This document shows positions 11,601 to 23,600 of a stretch of DNA of 60,000 nt, in pieces (positions within the stretch are counted from its first letter, which is position 1; the number at the start of each line of letters is the position of its first letter). This DNA is from Tubiluchus corallicola. Lineage: Eukaryota > Priapulida > Priapulimorpha > Priapulimorphida > Tubiluchidae. Made by a program: the position numbers and the translations under genes. The stretch spans positions 126,001-186,000 of the forward strand of contig JAQGDQ010000151.1 in NCBI GenBank assembly GCA_030141605.1, given 5' to 3'. The notes beneath the pieces were generated by a model that was not told where the DNA came from, did not search any database, and worked only from the letters and a program-made list of their open reading frames with translations.

Positions 11601-14600
11601 TATTAGAGGCTTATTTTGATAGTGAAATGGATCTGGTTACTGTAAAAACAACCTGTTAAATGTCTTGCACACAAGCATAATTTATTGGACAAATATCGAC
11701 CCCAAAATATTCACAAATCTATATAGTTTGTAAAGACTTCTTTTTTGCAATTATTACTTATTAAACTTTATTTCAAATCCTGTAAAATTCAACTGAATTT
11801 GTTGTATTACACACAGCAAACGATACACTGCAAATTGCTTTGAGAAAACAATTTCATTCTAGAAACAACTTGAAATTGCAGCAACGAAGTTTCTCAAAAA
11901 ACATTTTTCCATAACTGACTTAACAGTCAGATTGACTTTTAAACATTGTTGACGTTTTAAATTTTGGGCAGTCATTTTTGTAGCAATTTTTAGCAATTTC
12001 TGGGAAGTTGTGTTTTCTAGGAAATAGTTTTTCTGTGAGAATTTTTTTTTTGGGAAACGCTTTCTCTGGGAAACAAACCTAATACCCTAATGGCTAGACC
12101 TACTGTTTGAAGAGGTTGGTCTGGAGCCTGTTTTATAACAGACAGTGTCATTGTGGATGAGGCACTACTCTATTCACTGCTACCTTACTAGGTATGCTCA
12201 GTGATACTAGTTTGTTATACCTCAGTGAAAGAGGTAGTCAGACCTTTGTACCAAATAAAAATGCTTAGATTCAAATTTCAAAGGATTCGCCCATCCATAC
12301 TCTTATCAAGGTCGTTGTAGCTTAACAATTACAAGTCATAACCACTCATTTATTTTTCTCTCCACCTCTGCTAAGTATTACTGTTGATATAGCTGTTGAT
12401 AAGCTGTTGATTTTATTTTACTCAACAAACCAGACATATTGCTTTCAGGTGGTTACCTCGTTTCAGCATAGAGCTGATATTGCAATTCATATTTTTAGTT
12501 TAACAAAAGCCTTATCAAAATTGCACAAAAGCAGATGGCTCAATAGATCCCTGGAAACAATTTATGTGGCTATTCTTCAGAGAACTGATCAATAAACGAT
12601 CACTAATCGACCAAAACTTAATAAATACATAATACTGATATATCTGGATTGAATGTACTGCCTCCTCAAAAAGTGTGCATGTGAAAGTGTTAAGGTGATG
12701 CAGTACTTGTCCAGTGCGTTTTGCAAGTTTATTTTAGTTTGGTTTACTGCCATTAAAAACATTCATGCATGTAATAATGGATTTATATAAGTAAACGTGT
12801 ATAAATAAAAATAAAAGGGAAAAAATTGTTAATAAATAATATAATATAACTGTTGGTAAACAATCAAACAGTAAATACAAATCAAACAATTATATCTCAC
12901 CACAAAGTCACCAGATTTATAGCACCACATTCACTAAAAGAAATACACCTTTTCAATAATGAAAATAGTTATGTATTTTATTTGGCATTATAAAAAGTAT
13001 GATTTTCATACTTCAATTCTTTTTAAAACACCAAATGCCTAGTTATTCCATAAAATAGGGCCATATAAATGTTGAAATTTTTCATAAGGTCAGTTCTTAT
13101 TTTTGCAATAATATGGTAATCATTGAGTTGCTTTGGACTTTCCATATAAAGCACTGTATTGTCTCTTGTAACAACATCATATAGCAACTTTTTTCTTGTA
13201 TCCAGATGTACTATGTGTCTAAATGGTCTATGTGTGCAAAAGTCATTTGACCAATTTTCTTGTGTCACAATGCCATATGCATCTTAATACCTTCTGTCTT
13301 CATATGTCCTTGTGCTTAAATATACTATGCGTCCAAATAGCCTCTGTCGAAATTGCTTATGTCAAAATAGCCTGTGTCCAAAATGTTACACCTACTTATG
13401 CCATGATGCTGACATTAGTATTAATAATTAGGGGTTAACTGAGTAAATTCATTGAATTACTATTTGTAGCGGCTTTTCATTCCTGGGCTCGAATGCATTT
13501 TTTACTTTCTTTAGTTACTGGTTAACTCATCATTTAACAGTTATAATTATTATTGGTATTATATTGTATTGGCTTTGCAAATGTTACTTTTCAATGTCCA
13601 GGCAAAGTATGAAATAAGGATTTTCTTAAACAAAGTTTATATTTTATTATGCTGTTTGTCTAGGTAAAGCATTGATCACAGATTTCAAAATAGAGTGTGA
13701 TCCATTTTTTGACGATGACACACCGCTTACCTACAAATTCTTCTACAAAACTGATCCTGAAAATTTAGATGATAAAGGTAGGTATCTTAATTTAAGACAG
13801 AATTTATGTATAACCATATGCAGTGCGTCATATGTAATAATTATACTTCACCTGAACTCTCCATAAATTGTGGTGTTCCTCAGGGTTCTGTTTTAGGACC
13901 ACTATTATTTTTGATTTTTATCAACGATATCAAAAACATTTTTACTTGTTCTCATATAATTCAGTTTGCTGGTGACACCACACTTTTTTCAATTTGCGAT
14001 CAATTTAGCCTTACTAACACAAATAATAGTTTAACAGAAATTTAGTAAAATTGTCTGATGGTTTGTTCTCCATTGTTTACTCTGCTGAAAAAGATTTTGC
14101 GTGATGAAAACCATGAAACAGGGTTTGTGGTGTGCAAGCTTTGTAAACACGTCTGTCATTCGTTTCGAGGAAGCCAGTTCGGACATCATGTCGTCCACCA
14201 CCATTAAATCTCCCGTTCGTATTTCCACATTTATGTCGTCACTGTACTCCATTTGTCGCAGTTCTTCGTCGGATGGCTGACTTTGCGATATCAACAACAC
14301 CCTCCTGGGTTTGGTATCGAACAATACGCTCCTACAGAGTACCAGATTTTTCACAAAAGTGCTGTTACCGGCATTAACATAATGCTACTAAATTGCAGTC
14401 TAGCATCGAAAGTTTGCTTCATCATAATCAACACACTAATTGTTGGATTAATTAATTTATTAATTAATCAAACAATTAGTGTGTTTATTATTAAATTAAA
14501 ATTAATTAAATAACTAAATTTTAACCTGCTAAATGCGTGTTCTTTTATAAGTTTTTAGTACTACAATCCATCAATATGTTTATAGCAAACAAAATGGAAG

Positions 14601-17600
14601 CGTGCAAACACATTCTACTCAAAACTGTGTGGGTGACTTGCTTGCACAAACATGTTCTACTCGATTGCAAAGCGAGTGTGGTTGATACGTCTCATGAGGG
14701 GATTGGTTGGTCTATTTTTAGTGCTGATCTTCCATTGGTTGTTGGCCATATACTAGAGTGTTTCGGAGCAAGTGCACTGATTTGCTTTGTGGATACCGTT
14801 GATGACACATCTCTCTCTGGATTAAAGAAGTTATGAAAAACACATACAGCAGTTTTTTCTCTCTCGTAAGATTTCTCTGCATCAGTCAGTACATCCATAC
14901 AGGTGCAATTTCAAGGGGTGTACATTTTGTTTTCATTTCACATTCGAGTAGTTACGTAAAATTTTCGCTAATTAAAAAGAGCAGGAATGCCTTCAAATAT
15001 TTTTTGTCCATTTATTCTTAGGTTCATTTTCGACGGTGTCCTAAATATGATATCATTAGTAAGATGACAATTAGGGGCAAGAGCCTCGCCTTAACCGTGA
15101 TGGAATATCCAGACTCATGGCTAAGCAGAAGAAATTAAAGGTGGCATTGAGCAGTGGAAATAGTTTTAGCAAACTAGACATACAGTTGTCTGGAAGACTG
15201 AGTTTGCTGGTGGCTGACTGGTGGCAATGACTCGTTTCCCTTGAATTTCGAAGGAATTTGAACGTTCTTCAAGTCGTCATTTCTTCTCAAGCGGTTTGCT
15301 CAAACCGAAACTTGCCCACTATTGGGACAAAGAGGAGATAAAATTCACACCTCCAGGCATGTTATTTCTCTCTGAGCAAATCTTCGGACAATGGACATCC
15401 AGACCTGACATTGCCACTAGACGAAGCATAGAAAAAGAACAGACCATCATTCCGGGCAAACCTGGCGTCAACCTCCAACTGCAAGAGTATGAGAAAATGA
15501 TAAAGGAGGTGGAAAAACTAGAGTGCGACACTGGATACTATGAAAACTGGTTGTTGCAGCGAAGCAAACTGAGCATATGGGAAGGATATGAATCGAAGCT
15601 GTAAAAGATCTCAAGATAATGGATGGACAATACGTCATTCTCAATCGAAGAGTACGCCAGATATTGGCGAGCGAAAACGAGTTCATAGGGCAATCAGTGA
15701 ATAACCTATGGCACAAAAAGCTTCCAAAAACAATGACGACAGTGACAACGTCAATGGTAGTGGCACTGAAACCATCACCACTACCACCACCAGCAGTGGG
15801 GACAGCGTGCTAGCAACAACAGCAAGTATCAGAGTTGGAGAAAAATGACTCATAATTCATCTGGATAAAGAAGAAGATCAGGGCATAGCCAACTTGTTTA
15901 CTCTGCCTCTGTGACCCCCACCCATGTTTCACCCATTTTGGCTACTGCTCCTGAATAAACTGAAAAATTTTTGCATCATGTAAAAACTTATCTTTTCTTC
16001 TCTTGTGGGCTTTGCAAAATCCACCTGCTCCCTCCAAACCGGCAACAATGTCAACAACAACCACGACTGCATGTGCCGCCATGAGGAGGCAGACGTATCC
16101 ATCCTAGCAAAATTTCGTGCCATCGGCGGCAATAGAGTGCTGCAGAAATACACCTTTGAGAAAGTCAAGTAATTGCTCTTTGAAAACAATCAGAAGAATA
16201 TTGTCATAGTCGGCAAACTGATTGCCACAGATGAGTGAATCGGGCATTGTCCTCACCATAGATGCCTTCCAGTGCAGGAAGAATACCAAGTGAAAAATTT
16301 GATAATTCACGAAATAGAAACTGGCATATATCACAGCTACAGTTTCAAACCGCCTCACCCATGGCATCGAGTTCCCCACTACAAGCGATCCACTTACAAC
16401 TATCAGAGTAGACACATGGCGCCTTGTGGGAGGAGGGTGTTGAAGTATTCGGAGTTAGACGACATTGTACGACAAACCAGCAGAAACCGAATCATGTATG
16501 TGAAAAGGCTCGAGATGTACAGATTCGTCAAAAAACATCTACCCAAAAATCTCGTAATAGTAAGCATAGAGGATCTATAAAATGAACGACCGCCGCCGGC
16601 CATACGATGGCAGAGCGATCCGGGCAGCCGAAACCTTGGCCAACTATCTACTAATTCTACGATCAGAACAGTCAACATCGTCACCGCGGCTTTGTTCGTG
16701 CATCATTTCAATCTGAAGTTGCTGCAAGCCAGGTTGGGTGGAAAACGGTACACTTGGAAACTGCAAATGCTTCTGCTGAAGCAAGGGAGTGATACTTTGA
16801 CCTCCGGATCAGCAGTTATTAATGGATTTTCACAGAAATGAAACACAGAAAATGCCATCCTTGAACTCTCTAACACAACGGACTGACACTCTCTGCACCT
16901 GCAGTAATTCAAACAATCACCAGGGCTAAAATTCCCTACAGACTGAACCTACTTGCACTATATCGGGAACTCTTAAAGTTACTGTGTTGTTTTAATGAAG
17001 TACTTCACGAAGTAGAACTTTTTCCCAAATTAACTTGTAAATGTGGTTAAATCATGCTAAATGTTTATCACATTGGAAGCATAATAATGATGGGGGAACA
17101 GACTTGAAAGGTTTCTTGCATGTTTCTCTTAAATTTAATGATTCCGTATACAAGAAAATATTGTTTGCTTGCCTGCTTAACGATTGTCATATGCAACTTG
17201 TTTGGGTTTTATGGTGACAAACAAACAAAGTCATCAAGTATTGCATAGCACAATATTGTATTGTTTGTACACCATCATCATAGCACCATCAGATGTCACC
17301 ACCTCACACAAGTAAGAACAGGTAAGTTAACTTAATCTAATCAAACGCACATTTAACTATTATTATTTGAAATGCAAGAACAAATATTTTGGTTATTTAC
17401 AAACAAAAATCCTTGACATCGCCTCCTTAAATGTATGTTAGACATTTACTATTTACTACAAAGAGTTTAACAGAGCAAACATTCGATCTTTATAAACTGT
17501 ACAATTCAATTTTTACAGTGCTTCTCCTTTAAACTCATGAAGTGAGCTTTCTATCAAGCATCATCTGTGAATGGGGGCGCTGCAGTTGCCCATCCTTTCT

Positions 17601-20600
17601 TTTTAGTGTTACGCTTCTCACTAGGCTGTCTCTTCCAACATGTTTTTCCGTTATTCGAGCAAGAAGCCAACAGCTTCTGGGGATTTCATCCATTATCAGT
17701 ACAACGTCACCTATTTCGACATCCTTCTTCTGACGATTCCATTTTGAGCGGATCTAGAGAAGCGGCAAGTATTCTGTCTGCCAACGTCGCCAAAAGACAT
17801 CAGCTAACTATTGGATCTGGCGCCATTTGCGGCGATAGATGTCTGCTAACGTTAACTTTCCAGGAGGTAAGTTTGTTAGGTTACACTTTGCCAACAGCAG
17901 GTGATTGGGTGTCAGAGCACTACAGTCTTTTGGGTCGTCCAAGGTTGCCATTAAAGGCCTACTATTTACAACGTTTTCAACAATGCAGAATAGTGTTGAG
18001 AGCTTCATCATCAAGAGCTTGTTCATTTGTCACAGAAAACAAATTCTTCTTGATATTCTTGAACATTGGTTCCCATACTCCTCCCATGTGGGGAGCTCGG
18101 AGCGATTACACTCCCATTTGATGTTCTCCTGGAGCAAGTCTGTCTGAATAATGCTGTGATTCCACTCTTTCATAGCTTTGGAAAGTTCATTATTGGCACC
18201 TATAAAATTAGTGCCACAGTCGGACCTAATTCTGTTAGGTTTGTTGCCTCTTCTGCTACAAAATCTGTGGAGTGCTTTAATGAAAGAATCTGTAGACATC
18301 GAGAAGATTACCTCCAAGTGAAGCTACGTGTGGCTAAACAAGTGAAAAGTGCTCCATAATGCTTCACCTAGATTCGACCGCGTTTGACCACAATTGGTCC
18401 AAAGCAGTCTACACCAACCGCAGAGAAGGAGCCTTGTTGAACTCTCTCTGGGGGTAAATTGGCCATATTTTGTTTCAGTTGTTGAGAGTAATGCAGCCTA
18501 CATTGTCTGCATTCATGGATTCCCACCATCACAATGCTCTACGGACTGAAGCCATGACATGTTCTCTTCCTGTATGTCCATTTACCTCGTGGAAGTGCTG
18601 TATGGCAAGCCAAGAGAGTTTATGATTTTTGGGAAGAATAACAGGATGGCGAGCTTCATGATCTGCTAAAGCATCTTACAGGCATCCGCCAACACGAAAA
18701 ATTCTCTCTTTGTCAATAAAGGGATCCAGCTTATACAGGCAGGATGATTTGGTTACGGAGTGTTCTCGGCATGTAGATTTGTTAAGGGAACACATCGTCT
18801 TATATTCTTTGCTGAAACTTTGTTTCTGTGTATGTCTGATCAGCTCATTCTGTGCCTCATTTAATTCAGTCAGAGTTAGATTTGTGGAGCAATCCATATC
18901 ACTTTCGCCAGAAGCTTTTCTGTGCAATATGGTTTTGGCTCGTAATAACCAGGCTAAACCTCTTTTTAGCCTGCAAAACGATTAGTAATGCTGCAACAAT
19001 TGATCTCTGACATTATTTGAAGTTCCTTTGCATTCTATGACGTTCACAGTGGCTGACTGCTTTACTTCTTTGTCATTAGCTAGTATGTCATCCGAGCCTA
19101 AATCAGTCTGCGGCCACGAAGCTTCATCTTTTTTTAAGAATGATGGACCAAACTTCCATCTATTGGAAAGTATCAATTCTTGAGCACTCATGCCTCGGGA
19201 TGCATCATCTGTCATGCATCAGTGCAGTTGTTTGTTGACTGTTGGGCTAACAAACCGCCATTAAGTTGGTGAAGAGACTTGCAAGACGAATGGCCAGATC
19301 ATTCCTAATGGGTCATAGACTGACGAAATGCAACTTAACATTCCTCATTTTATACTAGGTTTGTCTTTGAGTGAAACCAAAATCCCAAGGCAATCTTCCT
19401 CAACTAGCCATTTGACCCCCAGTATGCGATCAATTGGCAGAGGGCTCTGAGCTAAGGCAAGATTCTTGACTTCGCTTCCACGTTCTTCAACAGGCACAGA
19501 TGCCAAGACCTCATGTCTGTTGCTCATCCATTTAGTTATGTGGAATCCACCAAGAGACAATAAGGCAATCGGTTGCGAAACTAGATGCATGGCTTCATTC
19601 ACTGTGTTTAGCAATTTTAAAAGATCGTCCTCATAGAAGTTTCTCAAAATGGTAACGACAACATCTGCGGGAAACAGATTTGCATTGTCTTTTGCAGTCC
19701 TTCGCAAAGCAAATGATGCAACGCTCGGAGACCACACCCAAGCAAACAAGTGTACACACATTCTAAAAATGCATGGTTGACTGTTAAGATTCCCATCTTT
19801 CCACCAAAGGAAACGCAACATATCTCTGTGTTTTGGAGACACAATCACCTGGTGGAACATCTCCCGGATATCCTCTATTACTGCAATGGGATTGTCTCTA
19901 AACCGAAGCAAAACTCCAATGCACATGTTTGTAAGATCTGGCCCTTGCGATGCTAATTTATTTATAGATATTTCATTTGCTTCCGCTCCTGCATCAAAAA
20001 CGATGCGAGTTTTCTCCAATTTATTGGCATTAAATACCGAAAAATGGGGAAGAAACCATTTCCTGGAGTTAGGGTCATCATCGACCTCTTCTGCATACCC
20101 TTTCCTGAATAGGTCATTCATAGCTATAGTGTATCATTTGTGCAATTCTGGGTTCCTCTGCAGCCGTTTACGTAGACTTTCTAATCTAGTTGAAGCCATT
20201 TATAGCGTATCTGGTAAAACATCATACTCAGATTTAAATGGCATGTCCAACTGGTAATGCCCATGTGTTTTTGTGCTTGAAGCCTCCCATATATCGAGAG
20301 CACGCATATCATCTCTAGAGAATTGTCTGTCAGACTCGCTAATTTCAATTTGCCAGAATTGTTTTCTTTGCTGCTGCAAGGGATTGGTTTCTCCATATGA
20401 CAGTGCATTTGCCTGGGTCAAATTACTACAAATGCACCCTAAATTAGGAATGCCACCTCCTATAGGTCCATTAAGGGTCCAGCCTAGCTTCGTCTTCACA
20501 GCATGTGGGGTTAGTCTAGGACCTGTTTGTACCTCAAGGGGAATCAGTGTATCAGGAACATCCTGGCTGATCAAAAGGCCCAGCTCAGTTAGGTTCTGTA

Positions 20601-23600
20601 TCTGTGAACGATAGCGGGATTCCTTGCAAATGCGGCCATTGTTCTACCATGGCCAGGCAGTCCTTTTCTAGTAACAATGAAGGCCTAACAAAAACATAAG
20701 GCAAAGCTATTTTATTCCCAGTGTTTACCCCAATAACAGACATCTTCGTGATTAAAGTGTTTATCTTGGAATATTTCTCTTCTATAGTGGTTAAATAGAG
20801 CGTTCGTTTTTGTCCAGTAGCCCCAAGTTTGTCGAACAATGCTGCTGTACAAAAAGTGTTAGTCGAGCCAGGGTCAAGTAGGGCTAAAGTACGCATGGGC
20901 ATCTTCCCATCAACTTCAACCAAAACTGAGACAACAGGGAGAGCTACTTTGCCTCCTTCTTTAATACTAGCACAACTGCTAGAAGCCTCTGATTTGCAAT
21001 GTGTTGGCGCATTTTTCTCCTTGCTTTCATCATTGTTTTTAGAAGATGACATTTTCTCCAAGGCAGCAAATTTGAATGCTTATGACTGCAACCTTCTACA
21101 TCTCATCCTGCTTTGAAGCATCGAGCAGCCCTGTGCTTTCCTTTAATAAAACGATTGAAGCAAAGACCTTCTTTTCTGGCGATTTTCAATCTATCAGAAT
21201 CATTCATTGACTTAAATTTATTGCATAGCCTGAGTGAATGGTGTTCCATAGAATTACATAGAAAGCAAGGTATCTCTCGACGTTGAGAAGCCATTTTGCT
21301 TCCACTTCCGGTTGTATTTCCGCGTTGTCGTTCACTATTGTATTTCGCAATTGACACAAGTTCCTGCTCTGAGCTCGCTAAATACCCTTTGGGCTCCTGG
21401 TAGGCTAACTAACATTAATGTTGCCAAAGACAGGATGATTCATTTTGTCAGCTGCATCCTAAGTGAATTCGACTACATCCAATATCGTCCGATTCCTGTG
21501 CTCATATTTCAGAAGCCTGGCTACAACATCCTTCCACCTATCCTGGAACTTGAATGGGAGTTTTTTAATTAATTGTAGTAAACTGCACTGTGTATTAATT
21601 TGCAAACGTTTTTCACTATTTTCAAGGTTTCCACACAAGCCACAACCAAATCAGAAAATTCCTGTAACTTTCCTGACTCATTTATATTTGTGGGCTCAAA
21701 TTCAGCAATTCTGGAAAGCCAAACCTGTGTGACAACAATTGACAAGCCGAATCTTCCAGTTAAAAGCTGTTTAGCATGCCCATATGCAAAACGGCGGTAC
21801 ATGTAATTACAACTGTCAACAACTCTTAGCTTTACCAATGCAGAGTTGGGTTATCCTAGTGTACCTCGCTGCATTATCTTGGGTATAGTTCTCCACGATG
21901 GCTTCGAAACGCTTGATAAAGCTCCAGAACTTCATTACGTCACCATCAAACATTTCAAGCTGCACGTGGGGAAGCTGCATAGCATTGTACATTCTTAAGT
22001 GTTGTCTTTGGCCTTCCAACATGAGGTCCATAAAAACGTTCATGTCATTCTGACTAGCCCTACCGGAGAAATTCCTAGAATTATTTGAAAACGTTCATGC
22101 CATTCTGACTAGCCCTACCAGAGAAATTCCTAGAATTATTTTGAACCCTGTTACCATAAGAAGCCTGAGGCAATGTAGCCGGAAGTGGAAGTTGCGTATT
22201 CCCTGGGACGAAATATTTAGAGTTTGTTCAATCTGTGGTGATTTAAATGCAGCATGGAAGAACGGCGTAGTTTGTTTAACGCTCGGTTATAAACCGTCAC
22301 TGGGGGAATTTTCGAAGCAGGGCTGTACATCAGTCAAATAGATATCCCACCATCTACGAAGATAACCTGATTCATAGTCATCCGAAAAATTGACGGAGAT
22401 CTCCCCTTTTTCATATTCATTATAATCCCAAGGCTTGTTTCGCCCTAAAAAGTGCGCAACTTTAATCTTGCTACTGAACTGCTTCATTGCGAGAAGGTAA
22501 CCATAACGACCTTGGACGGAAGCATTATACACAAAAGGTAGACGCTTGTCAAACTGTGAACTCCAGTTTGGAAAGGCTAAATTTAATAAACCCTGTTCAC
22601 CGCCATCAAATGAACAGGCTTCAGTTTGTGAGTGACAACAATCTACTGTAAATTTCCAAACTAGGCTGAAATACAAACATCCCAGAATTAAAACAATCAG
22701 GCCACCCCACATCTGGGGCAGCTGCAAGCTCATTATAATTAAATAACTCATCAATATTATCTAATACTAAAGTATCAGCATCTAAGAAAACGCATTTAGT
22801 GAACTGTGTCATAGCCCAACAGTGCAATGTCGAGAATGTTACATTTACCTCTGGCCTACCTAGCAATTGCAAGTTATCAAAATCACTACTCTTTAATAAA
22901 TCAATCATTTGTACATAATCAAAAACATTACTATGCTCTGACATAAGTTTGCTAGGGGTGGGTGACCAAAATTGCTAGATGTCGAGTTGTACCATCTCGT
23001 CGCAAACTGTGTGCCAAGACAGCATAACTGTCGTTCGTTGCCATGGTGTGATAGGCCTCCATGGACGTATGATGAACTGCAGGCTTGGTGTCTGGTGACT
23101 GAGCTTTGGTGACGTCACACATTCATTGAAGCCAATCTTGTCCTTGTCCTTGGTTGACATGGGTTTCCTATCTAAAGTCTCGTCATTAGTTTCAGGTGAG
23201 GTCATGGTTGTACGCGACTTCTGACTGGTTGCACTACTATGTGAAGCAACTTCACTCTCAAGTCTCAACTGTTTTAATTTCATTGCTTTTAATTTAAGCT
23301 CCTGTTCCTGAATCCCAAGCAACCTTAATTCACTGACACTTTTCTTCGACCGTCTAAATTTCGACTGACTAGCACCTAAAGATGCTTTGGAAGGGCTGCA
23401 CTCACCAACTTGATACTGCGCTGTCTCTGTAGCTGCATCATACGATGACGTATCAGACACTTCACATGACATCACATTATATGAATGATCTGGATTCTGC
23501 TGACTTGTTAAGAGTCTGAATTAGCTCTTCTTTACTACCAGAAACTGACAGTTGTTTGGCAGCAGATATAAAATTGTTTGGGTTTTACGGTGACAAACAA

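Noticed and set aside
17567-18121. 184-residue + strand open frame
   Set aside because: It is antisense to the BEL/Pao integrase frames (17808-18317 minus), which carry recognisable motifs; the + strand frame has none.
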